From NCBI RefSeq assembly GCF_019279795.1, contig NC_056727.1:1212059077-1212123076 (forward strand): 64,000 nucleotides of DNA, in the 5' to 3' direction. Shown here in pieces: positions 20,990 to 32,887 of the stretch (the stretch's first letter is position 1; the number at the start of each line of letters is the position of its first letter). The stretch is from Protopterus annectens (taxonomy: Eukaryota; Chordata; Ceratodontiformes; Protopteridae). The position numbers were made by a program, and so were the translations under genes. The notes beneath the pieces are model-generated. The model was not told the origin of the DNA. It saw only the letters and a list, made by a program, of their open reading frames with translations, and did no database searches.

Positions 20990-23900
20990 AGGTTCATAGG
21001 TAGGTACTAGGCTATCTACCCGAATGCATTTATAAGCCTGGCCGGAATGTGTTGGCTTTCACCGCCCCCTTAGATTAGTTCCCTGTGCCTCTGTCTAGCA
21101 GAGCCATTGAAGTGATCCCTGGGGTAAACTTTCTGTTTCCCACCCACTCGTCAAGGTTTCTCTTGAAGAGTGTTAGCGAGGAGCTCTGCCTAATGTAGAT
21201 TGTAATCTTGTTCCAGAGCATGGGAAGTCTCTGGGTCAGGAATCTATCCCTCCAGCACATCCTATTTATTGTTGTGGTGAGGTTTAGATCCCTGGAGCGT
21301 GTGGCTCGAGTGGATATGGTTTTCTTTAGGTGGAGCATGTCCATGAATTCTGGGTTGGACATGGCCTTGTATGTCAGGCAGAGATCACCTCTGAGTAGGT
21401 GGTATGCAATCGAGTACACCTGGAGTTTCTTCAGTCGAGCTGCATAGGGCATCTGCTTGAGGCCAGTGATCTTCTTGGTGAGGTACTTCTGTGGTCTTTC
21501 CAGTTGTTGCAGGTGTCTTGTAAGGTATATCCCAAATGGGGCATTGTACTCTATGATGGGTCTGATGAGTGATGCGTAGAGGGGCTCAATGACCTCTTTT
21601 GATCTGGATGCAAACCCTTTTGTGATTATGGGCCACATAGAAGGATTTTCTAATCACTTTGGCAATGTGATTATCAAAGGAGAGGTTACTATCTACTTGG
21701 GTCCCCAAATCCCTTATTACGTCTTCCGTATTTAGGGGGCTACCACCTATGTGGTAGTTTGTGGGTACTTTGTTTTTTCCAAAGGGGATGACTATGCACT
21801 TTTTGGCATTTAGCTTGAGGCTATGGTTTTGACACTAAGTATCTCTCTCAGTGAGACCCTACTGGAGGATGTCTGTGTTAGTCAGAGAGTCAATTATAGC
21901 CTCTAGTTTGCAGTCATCTGTGAACATGGTCAGCCATAGTCCTCCTGTGCTTGCCTGTACCTCTGAGAAGTATATGCTGAACAGGAGGGGTCCTAGGACT
22001 GAGCCCTGGGGAACACCACTTGTAACCGGTTTAGAGTCAGACCTAGCTCTCGCAACTCTTACCATGTGGGTTCTGTCCGTGAGCCAGTTGGCAACCCATC
22101 TCATGACATAGGGGTTTATGTTCGGGATGGTAAGCTTGTCTATAATATCTGAGTGGGGAATGGTGTTGAAGGCCTTTGCAAGGTCTAGGTAGGCTGTGTG
22201 TACCACCTTTCCCTCATCTATAGCCTTGGTAACTGTCTCATAGAAGTCCACCAGGTTTAGGAGGCATGATCTGCCCTTAACTAAGCCAAACTGGGTAGGG
22301 TCCAGTGTTTGGAGGTTTCCAATGTCTCTGTTAATGAGATCCATGATGATGCGCTCCATAGCTTTGCAGACCAAGCTAGTCAGGCTTATAGGGCGATAGT
22401 TCCCGGGGTCCATTGTGGCTCCACCTTTGTGGAGTGGAATAACCATTGCTGTGCACCACTCTGTGGGCATGTAGCCTGTGGAGAGGTTGAGTTTAAACAG
22501 TGTGTTTATGTGAGGGGTTAGTTCATCTTTGAGCTCATGTTGGACGCAGCCTGGGACACCGTCCAGTCCCATTGATGCTGTGTTTCTGGCTTTGGAGAGG
22601 GCTGTTTTAACCTGAATATCTGTGATTTCAGGGGCACTACATTCTTCTGGTATAGTTATAGGCCCTTTTGAGGGTGAGAGGAGGGTGAAGTTTGCACTGA
22701 ACCTGTCTGCCAGGATGTTGGGTATATCAGTCAGTTCAGTGTATTTTGTGCCATTCTGCACTAACTCTGAGCAGATCTGAAAATTGCCACTTAGATTCTT
22801 GACATAGCTAAAGAATGCCTTGTGGTTATCTTTGGAGTCCATGGCAATTTTTCTTTTGAAGCTAGCCTTGGATGATTTCATGAGGGAACGTAGTTTCTTG
22901 CTGATACTGATCAGGGATGTCTTCCCTTCTTGGAATTTTACTCTTTTCTGTACTAGTTTCCTCATTCTATCATATAGCTTGTTTATGGCAGAGGTCCACC
23001 AGCCTGGTTTCCTTTTCTTGGAGGAGTGAGTCTTGGTTTTGTTTTGGATAGCACGATCCATGCATTCTTGTAGGTGCCCGTCGAGTGCATTAGTAAAGGA
23101 TTTTGCAGCTTGGACAGCATTGTCCTTTAGCATGGGGGCTTTGAAACTTTCCACCTCGGTCTTAAGTAACGTGAAGTTTGCTTTTGAAAAGTTTTTCACG
23201 GTGGTTTCTATGACTGGGGGTGGTGGCAGAATGTGGATATCCAGAGTGATTAGCTTATGGTCATATCTAACCAGCAAGGGGTTGACCTCTGGTGTGGAAC
23301 ACCGGTCGCCCATGTTGGTGATGACCAGGTCCAATATGTAGTCATCTCTGGTGGGGGTGTTGACCAGTAGATCCAGGGCATTTGAGTTTATAAATTCTAG
23401 GAAATATTGGGCAAGGGAGTTTGTACTTGAGTAGTTCTCCCAGTTAATGTTTGGGTAATTGAAATCACCCAATATGAGGGTGTTTGGCAGGACCTTTATG
23501 TTTCCCAGTGTTTCCAAGAATGCGGAGTAAGGGTCCTGAGACATGGTGGGTGATCTGTAGCAAGCTATAATTTGAATAACAGTTTTGCCTATTGTTAGTT
23601 GCACGTGGATGATCTCTGAAGCATCGTGCTGTGCCACTAACCTGGAGGTGTGGGTATCCTTGATGAATATGGATACTCCCCCACCTTTTGTATTTTGGTC
23701 CGGGTTTTGTGGCCGAAATGTATGGTATGAGTTGTAGCCTGGTAGTGCTGGGGTGCTCTCTGGAGCCTTAAACCAGGTTTCTGTTACTGCACATATATCG
23801 ATTTTCTCCATACTGAGGAGTCCCTCAAGTGCGTGCATTTTGAGGTTTAGACTTCTGGCATTGAGTAGCATTATCCTCAGTTTTTTGTTACTTGTGCTAT

Positions 23901-24000
23901 TTACGGCAGTGGGTTTGTCTTTTGAGCCTTGCCTAAAATAGGCACTATGGGGGTGGCAAGATTCTTGGCCAGTATTCGAAAGCCTAAGAGTGGCAGGTGC
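20990..24000 (-). mobile_element. CR1 LINE (copy B), best preserved, 5'-truncated in ORF1
   Basis: The minus-strand element extends from the last codons of ORF1 (HLPLLGFRILAKNLATPIVP, 23905-24000) through all of ORF2 to a 3' end reading GCCTAGTACCTACCTATGAA at 20990-21010. It is cut at 24000, exactly where a long-TIR element begins. ORF2 has only two stops and one frame change, so it is young relative to copies A and C. Confidence 0.9.
21075..23871 (-). pseudogene. CR1 ORF2: APE endonuclease plus reverse transcriptase, nearly intact
   Basis: The ATG at 23871 opens MLLNARSLNLKMHALE. It follows the ORF1 stop by about 35 bp, the usual CR1 arrangement. A 670-codon run holds the endonuclease (ICAVTETWFKAP about residue 35, GGGVSIFIKD about 65, LGDFNYPNINWE about 145, VRYDHKLITLDI about 205), a basic linker (KPGWWTSAINKLYDR), then RT: GNYRPISLTSLVCKAMERI, YLDLAKAFNTIPH, SGVPQGSVLGPLLFSIYF, FTDDCKLEAI. 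The endonuclease SDH triad is YDH and FADD is FTDD; both Asps of the RT box remain. After residue 670 come two TAG stops (one replaces a Trp codon) and a frame change. A second run (21075-21638) ends the protein with RDRFLTQRLPMLWNKI. The full-length product would be about 930 residues. Confidence 0.9.
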
Positions 24001-24748
24001 ATGTTTGAAACCCAGTAACGCTAACGAATCCCTGTGTAACTATCTGCCTGCCTCTCTCTACTTGAACCCTGGACAACTGACAAGTTTATTGGTCATGCTG
24101 TAAAACTCAGTGGGACTCCCCTGCTTCCCCCAGGAACAGCAGTTGGTATCAGATCAGTTGGTCTAGGCTGGTGCCACACTATAAATAAAGGCATGTGTGG
24201 CAGGTAATGTAACAGACAAGGCAAGGTGGAGTTTTAGTAGAAGATCAAGCAAACAAGTGCTTGAAAGGTGCGCACTGGTTGTACATCCCAGTGATAGTGA
24301 TGTAAGAGAGGTAGATTTGCAGTGGTAAAATGGGGTTTATCCATTAGTTACTTTCTTAGATATATTCATCCTAGATCTGTCTGAAACACTGCTGTAGACA
24401 GTCCACAGGCTATAGGAGATGGATAGGTAGGAAGGAAGGGCAAGTTCTAGCACTAAATACCATTAGGGCCTATGCAAAGGGGGAACAAAATGAAGTTACT
24501 AGCCTTTACAGCTATGGTAGTTGGTGTGAGGGAAAAGCCTCTAATGAATCGCTAGAAAGACTTGTCTGCCTCTAACCAGCCTCTAGAAAGATTTGTCTGG
24601 CAGTAGCTAGCATGCCATGGGGCAAGCAGGGGAGTCCCACTGAGTTTTACAGCATGACCGATAAACTTGTCAGTTGTCCAGGGTTCAAGTAGGGAGGGGG
24701 AGGCAGTAGTTACACAGGAATTCGTTAGCATTACTGGGTTTCAAACAT
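24001..24748. mobile_element. Long-TIR non-autonomous DNA element
   Basis: The left arm (24001 to about 24132) starts ATGTTTGAAACCCAGTAA and the right arm (about 24619-24748) ends with its reverse complement. The arms of about 130 bp match at roughly 95% by eye. The approximately 490-bp interior has no transposase frame. It begins at the very base where CR1 copy B stops. I see no clear target duplication, so the superfamily is open; a fold-back element is possible. Confidence 0.8.
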
Positions 24749-25610
24749 ACAAGTTTACCTGAAAGGAAACATTTCTAAGTAATGCATATTATGCATCTAA
24801 TGAATAAAATTATGAATAATAATGGAAATGACACATAATGATACCACCCAATAAAGCACTCAAATCCAATAACAGTGCAGTTACTGAGACACACAACCAT
24901 AACAAATGGTATTTGTGAAAACAGGAAGCAGCTACAATGGAAGAGATAAGAAGAATGCAAAGTGTAGGCTCGTTATTGAATATCAGACTCACCAATTCCC
25001 TGCCAATTTATCTTCCCAGTCGACAGATTTTCACCTGCAAAATAAGACTTTCACATTAATTGGCCTTACAGAAAATAAATCAAGTATAGCATTGAAATAT
25101 TCCCCACAATAAGTCTGAAGCAACTACTCACATGTACTTTATTTTGTCTCTGTTGCTTAGCACAATCACAGCTGTGCCTTATTGCAAACAATACTCATTA
25201 AAAAGTATGTTAAAATGAAACATGGTTCTGTAATCACAGACCATGAATTAGGAGCTGATTTGTAAACATTTGATTACATAAACACCAAATAGACAAACGC
25301 AAGATGTTTCTGGAAAAGCAACATAGCAGCTATTAACCGTGCTGAATTAAAGAAGGAAAAAATGTAGGGAAAAAATAACCTGCTATGAGATAAAGCATTG
25401 CAAAGACAACACTCCTGGTATGTAAAGTTTCTATTTTGGCATACATGTATTTAAAAAAAAAACATAAAAGTCTGTCACCAGTAGAGAAGTACACAGCTCA
25501 GACAAAGTGAACCTGATGTACCGTGGATGTCACACCCTTTTCCCTGACATCATAAGCACCAACTGCTCCTATCTGCAGCAATACAAGCAAGGCATGCCTA
25601 ATATACCTAG
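24749..25610. other. Spacer, nothing recognised
   Basis: AT-rich sequence with no supported gene or repeat. Confidence 0.4.
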
Positions 25611-25985
<375 letters not shown>

Positions 25986-25988
25986 TAT

Positions 25989-26362
25989 GGATTACCTTTA
26001 GTTAATCGACAGCCTACTCCATCAAAACCAACTTCACCGACACGGCAGAACATCAACAATGGAAGAGCCGATGTTTCCCACATGGTAAGTAACCGTTTGG
26101 CCATCAACCTGAACTTTGCCCCTTACCCCCATGGCAGTGCGTTCTCGGCGTTGGAATATTTATTAAGGGGGGTGTGGGGGATGAAGCCCTCCACATAGGG
26201 GTGTGTGTGGGGGGCATAGCCCACATCCGTGTGTTTGTTTTTTTGCTTTACTGGTAGTTTTTGAATTTGGGATGGCCAAACGGTTACTTACTGTGTCGAT
26301 GTTCTGCCATGTCGGTGAAGTTGCTTTCGATGGAGTGGGCTGTTGATTAACTAAAGGTAACC

Positions 26363-26363
<1 letters not shown>
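25989..26363. mobile_element. MITE 1, embedded in (TA)n
   Basis: The left end GGATTACCTTTAGTTAATC and the right end (reverse complement GGGTTACCTTTAGTTAATC) start terminal inverted repeats of about 75-115 bp. The arms share AACTTCACCGACA and GTAAGTAACCGTTTGGCCATC. The interior contains GGGGTGTGGGGGATGAAGCCC-type sequence, also found in MITE 2. It is flanked on both sides by (TA)n, fitting a TA target. No transposase is present. Confidence 0.85.

Positions 26364-26365
<2 letters not shown>

Positions 26366-26417
<52 letters not shown>
26366..26417. repeat. (TA)n microsatellite
   Basis: Right flank of MITE 1, about 25 units. It probably was one tract with the left (TA)n before insertion. Confidence 0.9.
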
Positions 26418-26419
<2 letters not shown>

Positions 26420-26639
26420 GAGCTAGTATTTATTCTTTTACGGCTTAGCTGCTTAACTTTAACCCTGGGCTGTGACTGAAATTAGTCAGAAGTGATCAGT
26501 GTTTTTAATTGGTAAACAAATTCAAATAAACAAATCAATAAATAAATATAGTGACAAGGCATCTAGAGTCTTTTTTAGCACTTAGTGGGTGCAGGGCAGA
26601 GAAACTATTCACAACTGGGAGTTACCAATAAGAGGATGC

Positions 26640-26644
<5 letters not shown>

Positions 26645-26684
<40 letters not shown>
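26645..26684. repeat. (CA)n microsatellite
   Basis: About 20 CA units followed by GTGTGCAC. Confidence 0.95.
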
Positions 26685-26688
<4 letters not shown>

Positions 26689-27805
26689 TGCACATAAACT
26701 CACACATGGTGCATACACCTATGAACAATTTGGAGAATCACCAATTCATTTTTATCCTGTCTTTGGGATGTGGAAGAAAACAGGGTATATGATGAAAGCT
26801 CACACAGACACAGAGGGATGTGCAGGCTTTGCTCAGAAGGGACCCCAGTTGAGAACCAAACTAGACAGCTAAGTACTGGAGCACACCAAAACTAACTGCT
26901 GTAGCACTGAATATTTGTTAAATCTTTTTGACACAATATATTAAACTCTTTATTGAAGTGTACTAACGTTTGTGACATTAGACACTTAGTGTGATACCTG
27001 TAATGCATAGTGTTTGCTCCAGCTAAGCCTGTATTGGTGACAAGAATTCTGCTACTTTTTAAAAATGTACAGCTGTACCTAAGCAGAAATCTTACATACT
27101 AGGAATGTTTTAACACCATATTTTGTGTAAGATCAGGTTGGTTTTCCTAAATTTGATTTATTTCTTTATCATTAGTTTAACTGTGGCAGTGGAAAGGTCC
27201 AAAATGATTCATTTCAGCCACAAGCTAGTGTTACAGAGCTCAGAATAAATGTACAAGGAATTGTAGAACATGACAAAAGTTAGTGACACAGACAAATATC
27301 AAGAAAGTGGATTTTATTTCATCTTTAATTCTAGAACTACATTACCATTTACATGTTTATAGTACTCATTGTATTAAACAAAAATGATCACTGATTCTGT
27401 GGATTATATACTTAGGACTGTAATAGAGAAAGCACTTTTAGAAAATGGACTAAAATGATACACTTCAGGGGAATGAAGATTCTTCAATAGGGGGATCGAG
27501 GTACAGATGTCACCTGGTAAGAAAACAACTCTCCCAGTTCATGGCAGCATATTAAACTGCCATGAAGCACAAACTGAAAAAAAAAAAAAACAAAACAAAT
27601 GGCAGCCTTCCTGTTTACTTTGCTAAATGCAGCTGTTTATCAAGTGTAAAAAATGTAAATAAAAAGGGGAAAAATACCTCAAGTAGAAGAAGAAACTGCA
27701 GCAGCAGCAGTAAGGACTGGCTGTTTTACTTGTTCCTTGCTAACTGCAGCTTAATAAGCCACCCTTAGTGAATGTAGAAAAAATAAAGAAAAATAATGCA
27801 CTTAG
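26685..27805. other. Spacer, nothing recognised
   Basis: No supported gene. The A-run at 27578-27590 and a CAG/CAGCAG run near 27700 are short low-complexity stretches. Confidence 0.4.
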
Positions 27806-27821
27806 GTGTGTGTGTGTGTGT

Positions 27822-27867
<46 letters not shown>
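27806..27867. repeat. (GT)n microsatellite
   Basis: About 30 GT units with one GTCTGTG interruption. Confidence 0.95.
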
Positions 27868-27871
<4 letters not shown>

Positions 27872-28263
27872 GATAGGGGGGTGCATTCCTCTCAGCTTCT
27901 TTGCTCGTGAATTCTGCATAAAGCTAACAATAAAGTGAATAAAATGACTTAAAACCAGGGACAATTTTTAAATATTACCCCAATTCACTTAAATGGTTAA
28001 TAACAGCAATAGGTTTTCCATCAGCATGCATTTTTGACCAATAAGATGAACAAAACTATTAAAATCAAACATGTTCTAGGGACAGAGCAAAAACGTAAGA
28101 CAAGATCAGTGACTTTCTGCTAAATCAGGCACAGTTGAGAGGTATGGGGGATTGCAATGACTGCTGTTGTATGAATTGTTTCATTCATTTGATCAAAATG
28201 AAATATCTGAGAGATGTGGCCAGTCAAGACTTTTTCTGTACATGCTGAGCATATGCGTGCGCA

Positions 28264-28264
<1 letters not shown>

Positions 28265-28342
<78 letters not shown>
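28265..28342. repeat. (GT)n microsatellite
   Basis: About 38 GT units preceded by GCGTGCGCACAC. Confidence 0.95.
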
Positions 28343-28345
<3 letters not shown>

Positions 28346-30093
28346 TTTCAATGTGTATGTATGTGCCTGTCCATCTGTGGGTCTGCAGAATAATATGCCC
28401 TTCGCAATCATATTCCACCCCTGGATTTTTAGAATTTTTGAAAATTCTAAATCTTTAACTGATAGAACAGCAGTGGTTATGGATTGTACAGAAACCCATT
28501 TCAGTGCTTACCTTTTGCTATTGGAAGAGGATTCAGTCAGGTATCACATTTATAAGCTCAAAAATTCATGCAGTAAAAAAAAAAAAAAGATTCCACAAAG
28601 ACTTTTGATTAACTGTATCATATTTTATTTTTTAATTGGTAACAATCCTTGTGATTTACCCAGTTAATACTTTGGTCATGGTGAATTAAGTATGTGTTCT
28701 CATTTTAGTTAACATAGTTGTCATATAAAGTGATGTATTGGGGACAATATTTGTAGTTGCATTTCTTATGGCTGTTGTGTGTTAATAAAGAATCATTTTA
28801 ATAAAACAATATTCAAAACATGTATATACTAATAAAGCAAACACAAAAGAATGTAATATGTAGCCCATTTTATAACAGCAATAACATCCTCTAGGGTGGG
28901 TGTTACAGGGAAATAATGGACCTTCCAGGGGTGTACAGACCTACTCCTGCAGCACTGGGCCCCATGTGAAGCTTTACTGCTTGCTTATCTTTTGATTATA
29001 ATCATAAGATTTTACCAAAATGAAATACTTTTGCAAATGAGAATGTTAAATGTCGGTTAAAAATCTAATAGTGAAAATCAACCGAAGAAACGTTTAGTGA
29101 AGGTAGTGCCTAAAGTGTGGTTAATGATTTTGATGGAGGTGTTGCTAATCCTACTGAAGATGTTTATCAGACTATACATCAATTATTTGTGCTTTTGATG
29201 GAGATTTCTTTATCTGACTATACAACATTAATTTCTGCCTCCGATGGAAGTGTCACTGGACTGTCTGAAGAGCTGGCATCTGTATCTTCTTTATCTAGCA
29301 AAGTCTTTTTGCTGCGAAAGCTAAAACAGGTATGCATTTTCTTACTGCAAGAGAAAATATAACACATTTTAATGACTTGCAATTCATTTACCTCCCTGAC
29401 ATGATACATATATTTAGATAAGTTTAATTATATCACAACATTTATCACTGCAAAGCCTTTACCTTTTCCACTAACATGCACTAACATATAGTTTCAGCTT
29501 TGCGCTTTTTTTTTTAACCATGCCCTCACTCAGCAGTGGTGGAACACAGAGATTTTTTTCACGGTTACTTAAAAAAACATTTTCAAGGTATGTCAATAGT
29601 AGAAATGCTTTTTTGTATTTACTTTTTATACTCTCCACTATTCCACCTTCCTACCCAAAAAATCCAGCTTACATTTTCATTGTAACTTTTTCATGAATAT
29701 CTGCTTTGTGCCCAGGATCACTCATGTCATACGGGCTACAATCTGAAATATGAACCTGGATAGAGAAGCATCTAATTCTGATATACCAGCACATTTCACT
29801 CTATGTTCTGCCCTGCATTAGTGAAATGCAATGATACTTCTATAAACAACCTGCTGCTAACAACACAGGGAGATGCTCAGTTCGGCTTGTGCAATATGAA
29901 TAATAGCTTGTGAATAAGGAAAGAAGAGATGAGGAAGTTAGAACCACGGGTAAAAAAGAACCATGCATCTGGGGAAGAGAAGTCCAGGACAGCAGGGCAG
30001 AATTTCAGCAACATTGGCAATCTGCAGGATTAGGTTTGCCTTCAAATAGACCACAGGGTTATTCTGAATTCAGTAAGACACAAAGTTAATAAA
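28343..30093. other. Spacer around the exon-like frame
   Basis: Apart from the frame at 29117-29332, I recognise nothing here. A T-run at 29505-29515 and scattered AATAAA words occur. Confidence 0.35.
29117..29332 (+). other. Exon-like open frame, unidentified
   Basis: An acidic and hydroxyl-rich frame (NDFDGGVANPTEDVYQTIHQ, then LSEELASVSSLSSKVFLLRK) ends at LKLKQ-type codons followed directly by GTATGC, a plausible donor. Upstream the frame meets a stop at about 29109 without a clear polypyrimidine-AG acceptor. It could be a host exon, a decayed exon or chance. I do not recognise the protein. Confidence 0.2.
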
Positions 30094-30098
30094 ATAAC

Positions 30099-31406
30099 AG
30101 TGACAACCATGCACTGGCAAAGTAATCAAGGAACCTCAATCCTCACCACTAGCATCAGTGAGGGGCATGCACATTGGGAAGGATAACAAGTACACACACA
30201 GTAAAGTATAACTTCCCTTAAGAGCATACAGAGATCATCGTCTGTCTGGGACTGGTTTCTCCCTTTCTTTCTAGATCCCCAGTAAGACTCCCCACTAGCA
30301 CAGCTATAGGGTACAGATCTCAGTCTAGTGGTCAAGCTAAAAGCTCCAGCACTCTCTCTGTCCAGTCAGTGCTTCGTGTCCCTGCCCAAGTAGCTGACAC
30401 ACACACACTTTGGAGATATGAGTTATATACAACACACAGACACTCCTGGGGAAGACTGGCACAGGTTCTCCAGCTATGCCCCCTTCTCTCCAGACTATAA
30501 GTCAGAAATCACTGCCACCAACCAATTTCACTGTGAAATATTACTGTTATCCAAATAATGTGTGACCCAGGGCTAAAGCTATTGGAGTGGCTTGGACAGT
30601 ATCACAGAATACATGCAATGTACTCTAAGAGCTTAAATTATCTCTACACAAAAAAGCCACAGTTGAAATGTTTAAAAATATTTAATAATAAATAATAAAA
30701 CACAAGACAATACTTATTACTTGAACACAATGACATTACAGAGTTCAGAAATCACAGGAAAATTATTTAAAAGAATACTGTAGAACAGTCTGATATAAAT
30801 ATAGAAAACAGCTAGACTAATCTAGCTAAATTTCTATCTAACGCTAAGAGAAATACTAAGATCTAAAATTCTACTTACAGAGCAAAGGCAGAGTGCTGGT
30901 GAGTTGATGTGTTCAGGATGAGACAAAATCCAAAAATGCTTAATTCTCTCTCTCTCTGATAAAGTCTTAAATTGATAACACAGTACTGCTTAGTCATTTC
31001 ACATTACCTCATTCTTGACACTTCTCTGGTTCCCAGGCTAACAGAAACTCAAAAATTACTTTTCTTAGTAAGCTAAACCTAGCCAGGAAGCCACAGCAAT
31101 AAAAGATGTTATACATGTAAAACCTTAGTAATTATCTCTTAAATCAAGACAATAGAAAGAATTTCCTGGCTCAGACATCCTGTCTCCAAGCTTGAGATCA
31201 AACAGTCATACAATTCTTGACTTATCAGCTTTCTTCCAGCAGAGTGCACTGTGGTTACATTTTTGAAGCTCAATACAACATATAGTTTAATCATAACATA
31301 TACTTCTCTTTACATTTGTAAACCAAGCCTGTGGATTATATTAATATTTACAAATGACATAGAATTATCTACAAAATTCTATCTAGCTAGGCTGGCAGCC
31401 TTCACA
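30099..31406 (-). repeat. 3' LTR of Gypsy copy 1
   Basis: Pairs with 36001-37330. The edge at 31406 reads TGTGAAGG on the minus strand, right after the polypurine tract. The other edge lies beside ATAAC. It contains a short CA run near 30400, the site where copy 2 has a long (GT)n. Confidence 0.9.
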
Positions 31407-31424
31407 TATCCCCTCCCCGGAAAA
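31407..31424 (-). other. Polypurine tract of Gypsy copy 1
   Basis: The minus strand reads TTCCGGGGAGGGGATA directly before the 3' LTR, the expected plus-strand primer. Copy 2 has CGGGGAGGGGAGAAA at the same place. Confidence 0.75.
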
Positions 31425-31493
31425 CTCAAGCTAGTTTTCCAAGTGACCCTTGAGAAACATTGCTTGAGAGGGTTAGGTCTATCAGAGTATACC

Positions 31494-31862
31494 TTACCCC
31501 ATTCTCTGTCTTGAGAGCCCATCTGCATTGGCATTGCTACTCCCACTGCGGTGCTGCACTGACATATCATAGGCTTGCAACACTATGCTCCATCTTAGCA
31601 ACTTGGCATTTTGCTGGCTACCTCTGTTTAACCTTGTTAGGGGATTGTGATCTGTAACTACAGTGAATTTTCTTCTATACAGACAAGGCTGAAGTTTCTG
31701 CAGTGCCCACAATATGGCAAGACATTCCTCTTCTACAGCAGCATAGCATTCCTCCCTGAATTGGAGCCTACTACTGAGATAAACCACTGGGCACTCTTCT
31801 CCCTCTGAAGAAATCTGGCTAAGTACAGCCCCCACCCCATGGTTCAAAGCATCCACCTGCAC
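31494..31862 (-). pseudogene. Gypsy copy 1: RNase H domain
   Basis: Shows the block QVDALNHGVGAVLSQ (first catalytic Asp region), then CLAILWALQKLQPCLYRRKF with the catalytic Glu region, VTDHNPLTRL, and the end AYDMSVQHRSGSSNANADGL, matching Ty3/Gypsy RNase H, which removes template RNA during replication. It lies directly downstream of RT and before the polypurine tract, with no integrase after it. Confidence 0.85.
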
Positions 31863-31868
31863 AACAAA

Positions 31869-32840
31869 TTATTTGCTGTAATCTGGACTGGCTAACACAG
31901 GGGGCCCTCTCAAGACTTCTTTAAGCTTCTGGAATGCCTGCTCACATGCTGTGGTCCACACTACCTTATCTGGCCTGTTTTTTCTTGTCAGGTCTGTGAG
32001 GGGAGCAGCTATGGTATTATAACTGGGAACAAACTTTCGGCAGTACCCTGCTGTCCCTAAGAATGCCCTCACCTGCTTTTTGGTAGCAGCTGCAGGCCAT
32101 GCCTGAATGGCTTCCACTTTGGCAGGTTCTGGCCTGATCTTGCCACTCCTCACTCTATGTCCCAGGTAGGAGACCTCTGCCATACCCACCTGACATTTGC
32201 TCGGCTTAATGGTCAACCCTGCCCTCTGTAGTATACCCAGCACCTCCCTAACATGTTGAAGGTGCTCTTGCCAGGAATGGCTGTAGATGGCAATATCATC
32301 TAGGTAAGCAAGGACAAACCCTCCAGCTAGGATATGATCTGCCAGCCTCTGGAAAGTTGCTGGGGCATTTTTCATCCCAAAAGGCATCTTTGTGAACTCA
32401 TACAAGCCAAAAGGAGTCACAAAGTCTGACCTCTCTCTAGCACTGGGAGTCAAGGGCACCTGCCAGTAACCCTTGGTAAGATCAATGCTGGTAAGATACT
32501 TATCCCCACCCATCTGCTCTAGGGCTTCATCTGTCCTAGGCATGGGGTAAGCATTTGACTCTGTGTGACTATTTAATTTCCTGTAGTCCACACAGAACCT
32601 GGTGCTGCCATCCTTCCATGGCACCAGCACCACTGGGGAGGCCCAGGGCCTGTTAGACTCTTGAATTACCCCTAGTTCCACCATTTCCTGTATCTCCTCC
32701 CTCAGAGTCTGTTTGACTCTCTCAGGCACCCTATAAGGGGCCTCCCTAATAGGCCTTTGGAGTCCTTTATCCACCTGGTGTTGTACCAGGTGGGTGCACC
32801 CTGGTTTCCCAGTGATCATTTCCCCAAATTCCTGTAACAC
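31869..32840 (-). pseudogene. Gypsy copy 1: reverse transcriptase domain
   Basis: A 323-codon open stretch with the Ty3/Gypsy RT series: HQVDKGLQRPIREAPYRVP, VVLVPWKDGSTRFCVDYRKL, LTSIDLTKGYWQVPL (first catalytic Asp), FGLYEFTKMPFGMKNAPATF, and VLAYLDDIAIYS (YLDD catalytic box). The connection segment HVREVLGILQRAGLTIKPSKC follows. It copies the element RNA into DNA. Its place downstream of integrase is the notable feature. Confidence 0.9.
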
Positions 32841-32887
32841 TGCTCAGATTTCTCGAACCTGTGTAGGAGATAGCTGCTGGGACATTG

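Noticed and set aside
21851-23341. Plus-strand frames of 60-100 codons across the CR1
   Set aside because: They are antisense shadows of the minus-strand CR1 ORF2.
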